Source of the DNA: Ectocarpus siliculosus
Lineage: Eukaryota; Sar; Phaeophyceae; Ectocarpales; Ectocarpaceae
Assembly: GCA_000310025.1 (NCBI GenBank)
Contig: FN649733.1
Coordinates: forward strand, 3,256,077-3,290,419
DNA: 34,343 nt
Direction: 5' to 3'
Within the stretch, counting starts at the first letter, position 1; every line of letters starts with the position of its first letter. Shown here in pieces: positions 1 to 11,300 of the stretch. The translations under genes and the position numbers were made by a program. Below the pieces are notes generated by a model that worked only from the letters and a program-made list of their open reading frames with translations, was not told the origin of the DNA and searched no databases.

Positions 1-120
1 CGGGTCCCCCCCCCCCCCCCCCCCTTTTGTCACTCGAACGACCCTCACCCAACAGTCGAGCGAGTGAAGGAAGTAACCCCCCCCCCCCTCCACCCCCTCC
101 CCCTTGTTTCGTATTTCAAG

Positions 121-3100
121 ATCCATTATCACAAAGACATGGACAAGTACAAGCTGAGCACGATGCCGAACATGCCCCCCGAGAGGGCCTCCGCGATCCT
201 TAACGACCCCACGTGGACGAAGGGGGTGTTCTTGAGGGACCCCACGGAGCGGCTGCTCTCCTGCTTCCTGGACAAGGTCGTGCACAGAAGGTGATTGATT
301 GGTGGTGACAGCAGTAGGACATTTTTCGAGACTGATCGTTTGTTGTTTAGGTACACGTAAAGTGACGAGGTCGTGCACATAAGGTAGTGGATGGTGACAG
401 CAGTAGGACTTTTTTCGAGACTCGGTTGTTGTTGAGGGCAACGTAAGAGTGTTGCGGCGTCGTCTTTCACCGTTTTTTCGGGGGAGGGGGTTCTGTATCC
501 TGGGTCCTAGCCTTCTTGTTTGGGTTCGCTTTGGTGTGTTGTTTCGTTGTGTATGTGCACCAACGCTGGTTAAAGGGTGCGATTTTGGTGACACAGCAGC
601 AGTAGCGAGCCGCCCGCTCAACAGTGGCCATTCCTGCCCTTGCTGACACTGCTTGATGCCTTTCGTTTTTTGACAAGATTTTTGTAGTGCCAAACAAGGG
701 GTTGACTGGAGGGGTCGAATGCTCTAGTTTGTGTTTCGTTCTTCTTCCCCTTGGCTCATTTCGTGTAGCATCACCTGCCCTGCACGCACTGTTTTTTAGT
801 TTGATCTTTTGCTGGACTGGCTGTGGAAGTACAGGCGCCAGATGATCACGTCTACAGCAGTAGTTTCCACCTGAGCTACGGTCCACAACACCCCCGGCAG
901 CATGAAAACAGCAAGAACAACGACGATGTTTGTTTGCTTTTTTTCGTTCTCGTGACAGGTCGTACAGCGTCAACGTCTTTAAAGCCGAAGAGGTGCTGTC
1001 GTTCGAGAAGTTTGTCGACCTCACCTCCAAGACCGCGAAAGCCAGGTACGTTCATTCATCACCGAGCAGAGCCAGTTATCCCCCCCCGTACTCCTTCCGG
1101 CAGTGCGAGGTCAACGGTGAAACGACTACGGCATGCACGGCTATGAGTATACCCCCCGCGAAGTTCTTGACGCGATGGATTGGTCCACTCTTCAGAGTGT
1201 TTTTGATGTGTTTGTTTTCTGGCAGTAAGACATTTTGGCATTCCGGTGCTGCGGGCAGCTTTTGCTCGGTGCTGCATGCCGAAAACATCAGCGAGAGTGT
1301 CTGCGCTTGTAGACTACGCTAGCGAGGTAGGGTCCTCGCTAGCCATTTTCTCTCCATTTTCTTATTTTACCTTCTCCCGCTGCTGCTGCTTCCTGCGAGC
1401 ACAACAGCCAGCACAGAGGGGCGGAGGGGGCAACGCACGACGGACAAATATCTCTCTTGTTGTCTGCCTGGCGCACATGCCGCCTCCCGTCAAAACCACA
1501 CCGCTCGTGTCGTCAGCAGTCAGCAAGCTGTCCTCCCAAGCAGCGAGAGGCGAAGGGCTTCGGGACCAACGACGGCTGACACTTCTTGCCATGCCTGGGT
1601 ATGCTCTCGCCTATGCTCGGCTTGCTTGTTCGCAGGCTTCAGAAGGACTACCCCGGGGGCAACCTTGGCCTGACCAGACGAAGCAACCCGCATTGGAGAC
1701 CCCAGGTGAACATTGCTCCTGAGTTGGCTGGCGTGCGGTTATGTGCACCACACTGAGGTGCGCGCTTCGGGGGTCGGTCTACTGTAGGAGATATTTCAAC
1801 GGGGTTGTTTACCGCGTGCTGTCTCGCGAGCGTGTTGAGAATGTTCCGTGCGGCCAGCAAGGGCGGGGGGGAGGGAATAGATAGCACGTTCGCCAGCGGC
1901 GGCGCGCGTTGTAGCAGGAGGGGAACGGGGTGTGTATGCGTGTCCGTTCTATAATAGAGGGGGCGGCAAGAACGAAAAAGGTGCTGTAACAGGCGGGGAA
2001 AACCGTTGGCGCACTTCACGGTGTAGCGAGAGTGCTGATTCAGCTCTTGGGCGAGACTGGCGGTGTCCCACGAGAGAAAACAAGAGGCAAAGCAAAGCAG
2101 CCAGATGAGCAATAGATCTACAAGGTGTAAGATTGGTGAAGACCAGTGGCGTTGTGCAACGTTTTTGCAGCAAGAAGGGCGGTCGCCGAACACATGTTTT
2201 AGGAGAAGGGAACCGCGACTCATCTCGATTGTGACGCTTGGCCAAAACCAATGAATCGCAAGGACCACAGCTACCAAACACAGCAGTACCCTAGGCGGTT
2301 CTGGCGCGACGCTTGCGGGAAGACCTCATTCCACTCGTGCAATTTTCACCTATTAAAGGCTGCTTTTTACCTCTGAACCGCTGACACTTTCCGAGGGGCA
2401 TCGAAGTCGACAGAACCTCTGCGTTGCCTTCGAAGAATGACCCCGTTCTTCTGGTTCACCCTTGTGAAACGTATGTAGCCTGCGCCGGCGAATAAACGGC
2501 GTATCGCTCCGTCCCGACATTGTAGTGCAATGGGTATAACGACAATTCACGGCATGCGTTTACGCGAGTACACCCACGACCCTCGATACTCAGTTGTTCT
2601 TCGGGCTGGACAAGTTCCTCCCGTACTTCGATTTCGTGGGAGACTTCAAGCACGTGCAGGAGCACTCGGAGGAGTTCCTGAAGCGGGCCGGGCTGTGGGA
2701 AAAGTTCGGCGCGTCCGGTTGGGGCCGTTGGGGGCAGGCGGCGTTCTTCCAGAGGTGGGGGAAGGGGGATCCGCAGGCTTCCTTTTTTTGGACCGCCTGC
2801 GCGGGAAATGAAGTAATATGAGGAAATACAACAGGGAGGGGGGGACGCAGACTTCCCCGATTGCATTCTTTATCCAACACGTTTGCTGAATACAAGAAAG
2901 CTGTGAAGGCTACTGCTTTTTTTTGTGTGCCTTTTGCAGCAAGGGGCGGGGTGCCACGTGTGCAAATACTCTGCCTCTCTTTGTGTGAACGCTATTAAAT
3001 AGACACCGCCACAGATGACACGCTGTCGTATTTGGTGTGGTGGTAAGACACTGCTATTCCGACGTATTTTCAGTCTACAGGTCTTGCTTGGTCTCGTTGC

Positions 3101-4174
3101 TTTCAATCTCTGAATTCGTTGTTTCCTCGTGTGCCCTTTTTTCTTGCGTGTCCACTCTCAGCTATTGCTCCTCTGCTGCTTCAAGTATGACGCTGCTTCA
3201 GAGCTGCTATTTGGCCGAGGAGTAAGGAGTAGTGCAACTATCACCGCAGCTGTCGTCGCAACGCTAGGGCTAGGTAGAAATGGTGGGTTGTGTAGGTATA
3301 TTTGGCAGAGTCAGATCGTTGGTCAGATCGTTGATGCAAACAGCATAGTAGGAGTAGGAGTAGTGCAACTAACACCGCATCGCTAGGGCTAGGAAGTGGT
3401 TGGTGGCGTAGCTATATTTAGCAGAGTATCAGATCGTTGGTGCAGATAGAAGCTTTGAAGCAGCGTCATTCTTGAAGCAGCAGAGGAGCAATAGCTGAGA
3501 GTGGATACGCTAGAAAAAAGGGCACACGGGGAAACAACGAATCTGAGATAGAAAGCAACGAGACCAAGCAAGACCTGTAGACTGAGAATACTACGGAACA
3601 GCAGTGTCTTTTTCACCACCTGTCGACGCCAGCGGCTGGGCTCTGTGTCAACATGACCCAAGAGCCCGATTATTGGGTCCTCTCGGAATATTTTTCTCAG
3701 GAGTAATTTTTCTTGTACTTCAAAAGGAATACAACCGGTATTAACCCCCGTGATTTTCATCTTGGCGACCCTGTACCATTGCTGCTTTTACTACTACTGG
3801 TATTTATCAGTGACAACCTGCTGCGGCTGCTGCTGCCACTGCTGCTGCTGCTACTGATGCTGCTGCTGCTGACAAAACACCATTCCTGCTTTACTCCCTA
3901 TCAATGACAACCTGCTGCAGCTGCTGACAAAACTGATTTCTACCTTTTTTTTTCTTTTTTCTGTCATCCCGACCCACTAACCGCACTGCCTTTGCCTACG
4001 GCTGGCAGGTCCACCGTCCGGGGCCACGCCACTGGGAGCCACGACTCCTTGGGGCAGTACTATACGCCCGCACTATTGGCCTCCGTGCGAGAGGCCTACG
4101 CCGACACGGACTACAAGCTGCTGGCCAGCCTCGGGTGGTGGAACGAGACCGAGATTTCACCGCTCCCGCCATAG
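121..4174 (+). CDS. Sulfotransferase (carbohydrate type), 3' five exons, 5'-truncated by window
   Basis: PAPS-dependent sulfotransferase, probably Golgi-located and acting on polysaccharide; substrate unknown. Exons 121-290, 959-1045, 1636-1705, 2594-2754 and 4009-4174 have GT-AG borders and compatible phases (2, 2, 0, 2), giving 217 residues and a TAG stop at 4172-4174. The first visible exon opens at a splice acceptor (ag at 119-120), so upstream exons with the 5'-phosphosulfate-binding loop are missing. Seen: FLRDPTERLLSCFLDK (visible residues 37-52), matching the family's 3'-phosphate-binding RDP-x2-R-x2-S signature; NPHWRPQ at the end of the 70-bp exon; then LDKFLPYFDFVGDF and a helical GLWEKFG segment; then HATGSHDSLGQYYTP, as in the C-terminal part of Sulfotransfer_2-like proteins. 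Sulfated fucans make such enzymes plausible in brown algae (family knowledge). The small third exon is supported by motif order and by phase. Substrate assignment is inference. Confidence 0.84.
271..446 (+). repeat. Tandem duplication of about 85 bp over the donor site of a sulfotransferase exon
   Basis: Positions 271-360 and 364-446 are diverged direct copies. Each starts with a gacAaggtcgtgcaca-like exon tail, continues through an aag|gt donor, and shares gtgacagcagtaggac, tttttcgagact and a terminal cgtaa. The first copy supplies the real exon end (290) and donor. The second is intronic and retains an aag|gta donor-like site. Reading past the first donor meets TGA at 292-294, so only the first is compatible with the protein. 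Confidence 0.75.
1095..1145 (-). repeat. Dispersed repeat fragment (inverted relative to 15485-15535)
   Basis: The reverse complement of this intronic stretch matches 15485-15535: both share gccgtgcatgccgtagtcgt followed within a few bases by gttgacctcgca. The core is about 45 bp. Similarity outside it is weak, so the parent element is not identified. Confidence 0.55.
2789..2890 (+). repeat. Dispersed repeat copy A, shorter version of 5350-5545
   Basis: Lies in the last sulfotransferase intron. It shares, in order, a T-rich run, ggaccgcct, a gaggaaata-like segment, acaggga with a G run, cgcagac, acttccccgattg and tatccaaca with the intergenic copy at 5350-5545. It lacks two internal stretches present there. 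Probably a remnant of a non-coding mobile element. Confidence 0.65.
3039..3622. mobile_element. Foldback (long terminal inverted repeat) element in a sulfotransferase intron
   Basis: Two arms of about 170 bp, 3039-3205 and 3450-3622, are imperfect reverse complements over nearly their whole length (shared blocks include cagtctacaggtcttgcttg and ctctcagctattgctcctct). The roughly 245-bp loop holds two direct repeats, 3226-3322 and 3357-3440, both starting ggagtagtgcaacta and ending cagatcgttgg. No coding capacity is seen. The structure fits a non-autonomous foldback/MITE-like element or an inverted duplication. Target-site duplications were not identified, so mobility is inference. Confidence 0.7.
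3780..3875 (+). repeat. CTG-rich microsatellite in sulfotransferase intron
   Basis: Interrupted (CTG)n/(CTA)n runs dominate this stretch, with shorter repeats continuing to about 3930. It lies just upstream of the pyrimidine-rich tract and acceptor of the last exon. Confidence 0.7.
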
Positions 4175-5349
4175 CCATACGCGAAACGCGTATTTTGTAG
4201 GTTTTCTGTTGTTCAACAACGCTGCCGCTGAAATCTGATTGGCCTAACGTACTCATGTTTCGCGTGTTAGACTATTGACCACGCGTCCTCGAGAGGACGC
4301 GGCATTGGGGTGAATGTGGGGATGGTTGTTAGACCTCGTGGTTGTGTGGAGCCATTGTAGATGGCCTACTAGTTCAACCTTGTTGATACCTGCCACCACG
4401 TCGTTTCATTTTGGGAGCGCTAGGCGCTGGAGATTGAATGGTCGAGCGCGTTTCGTGCCAGACACGCGAGAGTCAACTCGCGTTCGTAGCAGGGCAGAGG
4501 GAATCCCGATTATCCGGGGGTCCTTCCGTGGAGTCTATTTAGTTGTGGTGCCTAGAGCGAGCGGCCCTCATGTGCAATCCGCTAGCCCTCGTCGCGTGCT
4601 ACTCTACAACTTCCTGCCCTCCCGCTTTAGTGTTCATACGTTCTGGCGTCCCCGGGGGTACCTAGGTTTTGATTGCGGGGTATGTGTCGTTGGCGGTATT
4701 ACGTGTTGCCTATATTGTTTTTGTGCTTGTGTAACCTGTTATTTATTTATTTTTTTTGTGGCGTTTGTCCGGCGAGCGAGTCCGACGGCCCTGGCGATGC
4801 GGGAACGAGACTTCTGTCTCGTCTCCTATTCTCTGTCTGTCGAGACTAGGAGCGCCTCGATACTGTAGTACCGCAGTGCCGTTCTTAACCATGTTGCCAG
4901 TTTCACTTGTACCCTTTTGCTTGCCCTGTGTTCCATGATTGGAACCTTTTCGATACCCTTGGTACGCATCAGGCTTCCGTGAAAAGTAAGTGTCGTGGCT
5001 ATCTCTGTTGGCGTGGAAGGAGACATTTTCTCCGTGCGGGTTGTGGCACCTGCGCCTCCTCTGTTCGTTTCCCTCCCAAGTTCCCCGTGCCTTGCCACAG
5101 CGTTGAGATCGCGCCGCACCCTCCTAGTTGGTATTGGATCGGACTGTGGGAGCACTATAATTCAGCACACCTTGATTTACCTTGGTCTCGAGAGTTTGGC
5201 ATGGTACCTTTGCACTGGCGTTTTGGCCGCTGGTATCCGTGCTGTTCGTGGTTCTTTTAGCGTGCATTTGGTAGGTTTCAATGTTTACATGTTGTTATGC
5301 ATAGGATGGCCATGGGTGGGTGCGTTGCGTTCTGTGCACGTGTTGTTAC

Positions 5350-5545
5350 TTTTTTGTTCGGACCGCCTTCTTGGCGAGATAAATAATAAGTTAATGAGGA
5401 AATAGAACAGGGAAGGGGGGCGCAGACCCTTCCCTAACCCTAACCCAATGAACCCAACTTCCCCGATTGTATTCTATTTAGAAAGTAAACATCTCACAGA
5501 AAGACTACCCGTTCGAGATACTGTATCCAACATTTTTACTTAGGT
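5350..5545 (+). repeat. Dispersed repeat copy B, longer version of 2789-2890
   Basis: Matches the sulfotransferase-intron copy in order, with two extra internal stretches. One of these contains ccctaaccctaaccc at 5432-5446, a short telomere-like motif. Same orientation as copy A. No ORF. Confidence 0.6.
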
Positions 5546-7497
5546 ACAGCAGTAGTCGAAATCCTCTGCAGAGTTTTTTTTCTTTTTTTTTTTCTTAATA
5601 TGACACAACGAATCCATCTCTATCATAGAGTCTGAGACAGATTAGCAATGAATTCATAGCGTCAGAAAGTACCTGTATGTCTACGATTTCCCAGACAGCA
5701 TATAGGGACATCTCCCCTGCGGGTAACAGGATCAACAAGACAGTTTGGTAGCTGTCTTGTGTGTCTCATATATATATGTTATGTTGGGAAGGTGCAGAGG
5801 ATATGTGTTAGGTACTGGTCGGGCGTTTTGTGAGGTTAATGTTTTTTTCGCGCTCGCCGATTTATTGCTGTCGGTGTGTTTTGCGCGCGGGGCCGGGCCG
5901 GGGCCTCCCTCCCTCTCCGCAGTGCTTCGTTGGGCGTGTTTTATTTTCGGCATCGACCGCACCAACCGGCTGACCATTTAGTTTCACGCCAGCGCGAGGT
6001 CGATGACAACTAACTATCAAGATTCGGGAGCACGTTTTTTGAAACTTCCAGTTTTAGTCTATTCATCCTTCCAGAATATATATATATGCGCTTTGTGATG
6101 AGCTATAGGCTACAGTACTTTCATACTATAATGCGCAGTAACTAATGACGGGTGTGTGCGTCCTCTCTTCTCTTGGTTGGTGCTGATGCTCTTCTCCTCT
6201 CTCTCGTGAACAGGTCTTTTTTCGCCTGCCGCCTTGGCCGCCGCCGAAGGGACCTCGGATTCACTTGGCGTAGGATGTTGACTGAACATTTTTGATATTA
6301 AGAAATGGGCTTGCTTTTTTACCAAGAGCAAGAGCCAGACGGAGAGAAATGTGCAGGCACCTACCGTCTATGACTCAAGATAACACACCCGCTGGACCAA
6401 TTTTCAAAGCTCGATTACGCCACGACTAAGAGCTTCAACGCCACCGTTTTCCGCGCTGTGACTCTTTCTGCTGTCGAGAAATCGAGATTTAAAAATCGGT
6501 CCAGGGGGTGTGTTGTCTTGTGTCATTTACGGTGCCTGCGATCTGTCTACTACAACACCGATTTCCGATTTCTTAGCTCGATCGATCACATGCTCCACAA
6601 CAACCACAAGCTTGCACCAACAACGAAAATGAATAGTGGTTTTCGAAACATCTCGTTGAGGGCTTTCCGTTGATGTATCGGGATCTTTTGTGCACCCACT
6701 TGGTTTTAGGTTGTGCAGCAATCGAGCTTCGAAAGTCGGTCGAAGAGGGGTGCCATCTCTACCGCCTATTGCCGAGGGTCATCAGGAAGAAGTCAACAAC
6801 AGCAGTAGCAGTAAGTAGCAACTGCAGCGAGCCGTGGTAAGTAGTTCCCGGGCATTAATTAACATCGACGGAAGGAATGATGTGCTTGAGAAGAGCCCTG
6901 GACAGATGGTATGTAAATCCTTTGGTTTCGGAGCTCAGCCAACGTAGCGTCCGACCATTGGGATTGGGCTGGCTGTTGAATCGATCATTTGCGATGATGG
7001 ATCGATGATGAGCGGTGCCCCCACCGCATGCCACTGCACATTCTTTTCCCCCCTTGCATTTATTAGTACACCGCGAGCGCAACACGATTCACGGGGCCCC
7101 CGACTTGACTCTGGCTCAGAGTGGCTCTAAGGAAACCAGAGAGGCACGCGCCACACCACAGACCACGTCACAGAGTGTGGTCATGCCGTTCACCTGAGGG
7201 TCAGGTACAAAGATAGCGCGCGAGACAGCGAGAGAGGAGAGGTGAGGCATCCGACAATGCGCAAATAAGATTTGGTACCCTGACTTCGCAACAAGCTAGA
7301 AGACAGGATAAGATGTTGAGGTACCCCAGATGGGCAAGCGGTGTGGTTGCATTGTTGTTTCGACGCTCATTTTCTTTTTTCTTTTTTTGAATGTTCAAAA
7401 CGCGGGTCTGGTTCGAGCATGCTTTCGCTAGATGGGTAAAGAGCGTTTTCAGCCTTCTGTAGCGCAGGTACTTGGAGAGCAGTCGCGAGTGTTCTCG

Positions 7498-8130
7498 TCA
7501 TGTAGCAGACTGAATGGGGGTGCCATCGGTGTTTAGATAGTCTGGCGGTACGTGTAGGGACAAGTTCAACTGGTGGGCTTTGGATCGCGACACCAACACC
7601 TCCCTGGCATCAGGAGCACTCTTTCCGCGTCTCCTGTGCTCTATCCGTCGCACACGCCTACAATGCGCTTTCGTACATGTTGCCATATCGAAGAAATCCT
7701 ATGTCGTCGGTATCGAACGCCGCACATACTTGTCGCGTGCCACACGAACCTTGAAGTTCTTCTAGACGCATCATTTGTGTTCTTTTTCGGCTTGCCACCA
7801 CGTTTGAAAATTTGAATTTGCATCTCGAGACACAAGAAGCGCTTGGCTCCTGACCGGCTGAATGGCTTCAAACATGTAACACACCGAGAGGCTTGTAGAC
7901 TGGCGACAGAATGGACGGGATGAGCACACATGCACAATCACACCGAGATGTTTTGCGGGTCACCCGGTTGGGCGGTTTCAGGTACTAGACCAATCAAAGA
8001 TACACGCTCAGGTGCTCCGACGGCGAGACGAGTTAGACACGTTCCTCGGTCAACTCCCTTCTTGAGGGTTCCATGATATGGTAGATACTTTCGTAGTCCA
8101 GAACGGGGCCAAGCGTTTCTTTACGTTGCC
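7498..8130 (-). other. Minus-strand open segments of protein-like composition, unrecognised
   Basis: Three short minus-strand frames have composition unlike random translation: 8033-8130 (contains ETLGPVLDYESIYHIMEPS, stop near 8035), about 7780-7880 (contains FEAIQPVRSQALLVSRDAN) and 7498-7619 (contains HVPPDYLNTDGTPIQSAT, stop at 7498). They could be exons or remnants of one gene on the minus strand. I could not build a splice model or recognise a family, and chance open frames of this size are common. Confidence 0.2.
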
Positions 8131-8370
8131 GCAAAAAGTGGGTGCTCTAGAAACTAGTGCTGCATCAGCTGCATGAATGTAGTACGTATCATCGATCATC
8201 CTCTTTACCTCTTGTTGTTGACGGGCACCGCGCCTCCTTCCTACATCATTTTGTCTAGACTGGTAAATACACATGTTCCTCCCGCACGTCTTTCCCGTCC
8301 CCGCACGTCACCCAGCGCCAATAACCCGCCTGCTTAGCCGTAGTACTGCCGTGTCACCAACATCGTCATT

Positions 8371-11300
8371 ATGATGGCGGAGGGTGTCACGGGGGGAGCG
8401 ACGCCTTCGGTGCCGGCAGCGACAGCAGAGCCACGATCGATCAATAACACCACGCCCGGCGGGGCGGCCTTGTCCCTCGGAAGCGGCGAGTCGGCGGCGG
8501 CAGCGGCTGTAACCGCGGGAGGTACCGGAAACAATGGCGAAGGAGGAGGAGGAGTGGGCGCAGGGGGGGCGGAGAGGGCTGCCAAGGGGCAGGTTGCGCT
8601 CATCAACGTGGAAGGCATGACGTGCGCGATCTGCGTGGGAATCGTCACTAACCTCTTGGCCAGGTTTGTTTTGTCTTTCGTCGCTCTTTGTGCTGCTGCC
8701 CGCGCAATCCGTGCGTTCTTCGCGGACGCCGATCAAACGACCACCTAATTATGACCGACTCTATATTCACCTGCCGTCATACGCGGCTTCCGGGTTCTCT
8801 CTGCACCAAACAGCAGGACCGCTTAGCACCCAGTCAGGTACATACCTTTGTTTTTGGAAATCGCACAAGCGTCACCCTGCGTTTTTGACTCGACGAAAGC
8901 AAAGTAAGCTCGGTTGTTGCGGAGAATACCTTGGGAATCCCCTCCGCCGCTGTCCCAAAAACGGTTGCCTTCCATTTCCAGTGAGGCCCGGAATTGCCCC
9001 GCGTAACGGGAATACTTCTCATTAGACACCTCAAGTCGTTGACGTGGAGAGAAGAGTAGGGTCTATGTGCACACCAGCACGGACTACACACCACACCCCA
9101 AAAAATCTACGGCAAGCAGAGAGCTGTGCTGGTTCAACGGAAGGGGGGGCGATTTCGAACGGCTGGTTGTCTCCGCCTCCCCCCGGGGGGGGGAACGCCC
9201 TTGCCGGGGTTTCCGAGAGGGGTCCTCCGAAGCATATATTACTAGCGTGTGTCCATCCTGAGAGTAACCAACAGCGAGGAGGGAGCGACCCGGAATGCCA
9301 ACGCGCGTCCCGGGGTGGCTAACAGACGCGTTTAAAGAGTCCCCGCTTCAGTCGCTCCTTCGAGTCAGCTGTTCATGGCTAGGTTTTCTGGCCGTATGTC
9401 CCTGATAAGATTCCCACTTCCACCACACGTCGTGCCCCCCCCCCCACGTGTTAACAATATAATTTTTTTTTCGGGTGCCAGGGTACCCGGCGTGACGAGT
9501 TCCGAGGTCAGCCTGCCCCTGGAGAGGGCCACCGTGTACTTCGACTCAGCCGTAACCACCCCTGAACAGGTAGGTGTGTAGTCGGCGCGTGGCATCGATT
9601 TGCACCCCGTGATTTCTGTCCCTCCCTACATAGCCCGAGGCTTTTCCCTGCGACAACAGCCTTTTTCTGCGTACATTGCGGCGCGAGGAGGTTTGACGTT
9701 GTCTCCTGGAGACTTGTCCTGTGGTTCTTTGCGGCGGCGCTTGGCCGTAGGAGGTTCTGGTCGCTTTGTCTTTGTGCGCGTGGTTGATGCTTTCACCACC
9801 TTGGGCCTAACTACGGCCGTCCTCTCTTCTTGTGGCTTGCCAGTCGAAAAGATAATCTGGTCATGAACGATGTGTATACAGCTCACGACGCTATGCCAAA
9901 CAATGCCGTGAACGTGTCGGAAAAAATCCTGACGAATAGGGAGCTGCCTGTCCACTGTAGGCGTTTCGTCTTTGTTGGGGGGGTGGTGCTGTCGGTCGAT
10001 CCGATAGGTCTTGCTTGAAATGCAGCCCAGCAGTGTGCTCAGGGAGGAGAATGAATAATCTCGACAACGTTGTTTGGCGTTAGAATGGTCCGGTACTACC
10101 CATGTTTACGTTCGTCTGACTGTTTGTTGCGGCACAACCGGTCGCGGTGTCCTATTGACTCACTGGTGATCAGACGCCAGCCTGAATCGGGACACGTCTC
10201 ATGTGGTTTCCTTCGTATGCGTCTGTGTTCCCGTTGGTGGCCTTCGGCATATTTATTCACGTCTTTTTATGTGTTCTTGTTTTTATGGCCGTTTTGATCG
10301 TACGTCGAGGTCAGCTGTTGGACGCGGTGGAGTGCGGGGGCTACGAGGCCAATCTGCACGCCGTAGACGATGACGGCGACACCGAGCTTGTCGACCCCGA
10401 AGTGAAGGCAGCCAAGGTGACTGCGTACATATAACGTCTAGCCGGCGTCCGTGCGCGCCATCGGTTTGTGTTCGATGCTGGCATCGACCCATGGCCCAAA
10501 GACCGGATGCCATTGGTTGTGTTTGTTGGCATCCATCAAGCCGGCTGGCCAATGGAATTAAGTCGCTCGCTCATTGGGGGCGAAAAAGCGGGAAAAGCCT
10601 CGATGGCCACGATCTGTGACCCCAGTACTCCTGGAGTACACTTTTATATACTAGATAAGAAGGGCATCACAGGGGAGGCTAGGTTTTCTCCGGATAGGAG
10701 ACAACAAACGTTACGAATGCATGCGTGCGTGTTTCTCTATTTTTGGCATCCGGGGGGCTGACCGGCTGACCAATGAAAGTTCGTCAGTCTCCGTGTAGCC
10801 ATGTAATATCAGGAAAAGCTTGATGGTGTGTGTGTCCAGCGACTTGTGTTTATTTTGCTGTGTGTGCTTCCTCCCTTCGCATCGACCGCGTCATCCAGCT
10901 GGCCACCGAAACCACCGTCGCCTCGCTGTGGCCACGACTGTGCGTGTGCGCGCACGCCCGGGTGTGGTTCCTGTTGCCACAGTAGTATCAACCTGCAACG
11001 TGCTTCGTGCTTTGTTTCCGCGAGATATCCGGAAGGAGCTACAGCGTGCAACCTCTTGCCTCGCCCCTACATCCCGTCCTTGCCACCTCCGCACTTTTTG
11101 TCCTGTTCGTGTTGCCTGTTTCTTGTGGTGGCATGGTAGATGAGAGCGGCGATCAAAAGCGCTAGGAAGGTCTTCTTGGTGAGCCTGGTGTTCTCCCTAC
11201 CGCTGATGGTGGTTAGCATGGGCTTCCGGAGCAAGGCTAAAGGCGGTCTGAGCGAAGGTGATATTTGGCGGTAGTTTATCAAGTTTCCTCAATTTCCTTC

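Larger units (their letters stand above)
4175..8370. other. Intergenic region between the sulfotransferase and copper ATPase genes
   Basis: About 4.2 kb in which no protein family is recognised. The longest + frame (184 codons from 4314) is rich in Cys, Arg and Ser runs typical of non-coding translation and has no motif. The region contains dispersed repeat copy B (5350-5545), short (TA)n runs near 5768 and 6076, and several minus-strand open segments (7498-8130) noted separately. It should hold the sulfotransferase 3' UTR and the ATPase promoter, but no convincing polyadenylation signal or core promoter element could be singled out. Confidence 0.6.

Noticed and set aside
4314-4868. 184-codon + strand ORF in the intergenic region
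   Set aside because: Composition (Cys/Phe/Arg/Ser runs) is that of non-coding DNA, and no motif or splice context supports it.
5432-5446. ccctaaccctaaccc as an interstitial telomere
   Set aside because: Only two and a half units, inside a dispersed repeat; too short to infer a telomere or a fusion site.
8308-8736. Minus-strand ORFs (142 and 104 codons) over ATPase exon 1
   Set aside because: The + strand carries the GMTCAIC metal-binding motif, which continues in phase into exon 2; the antisense frames are open only because of Gly/Ala codons.
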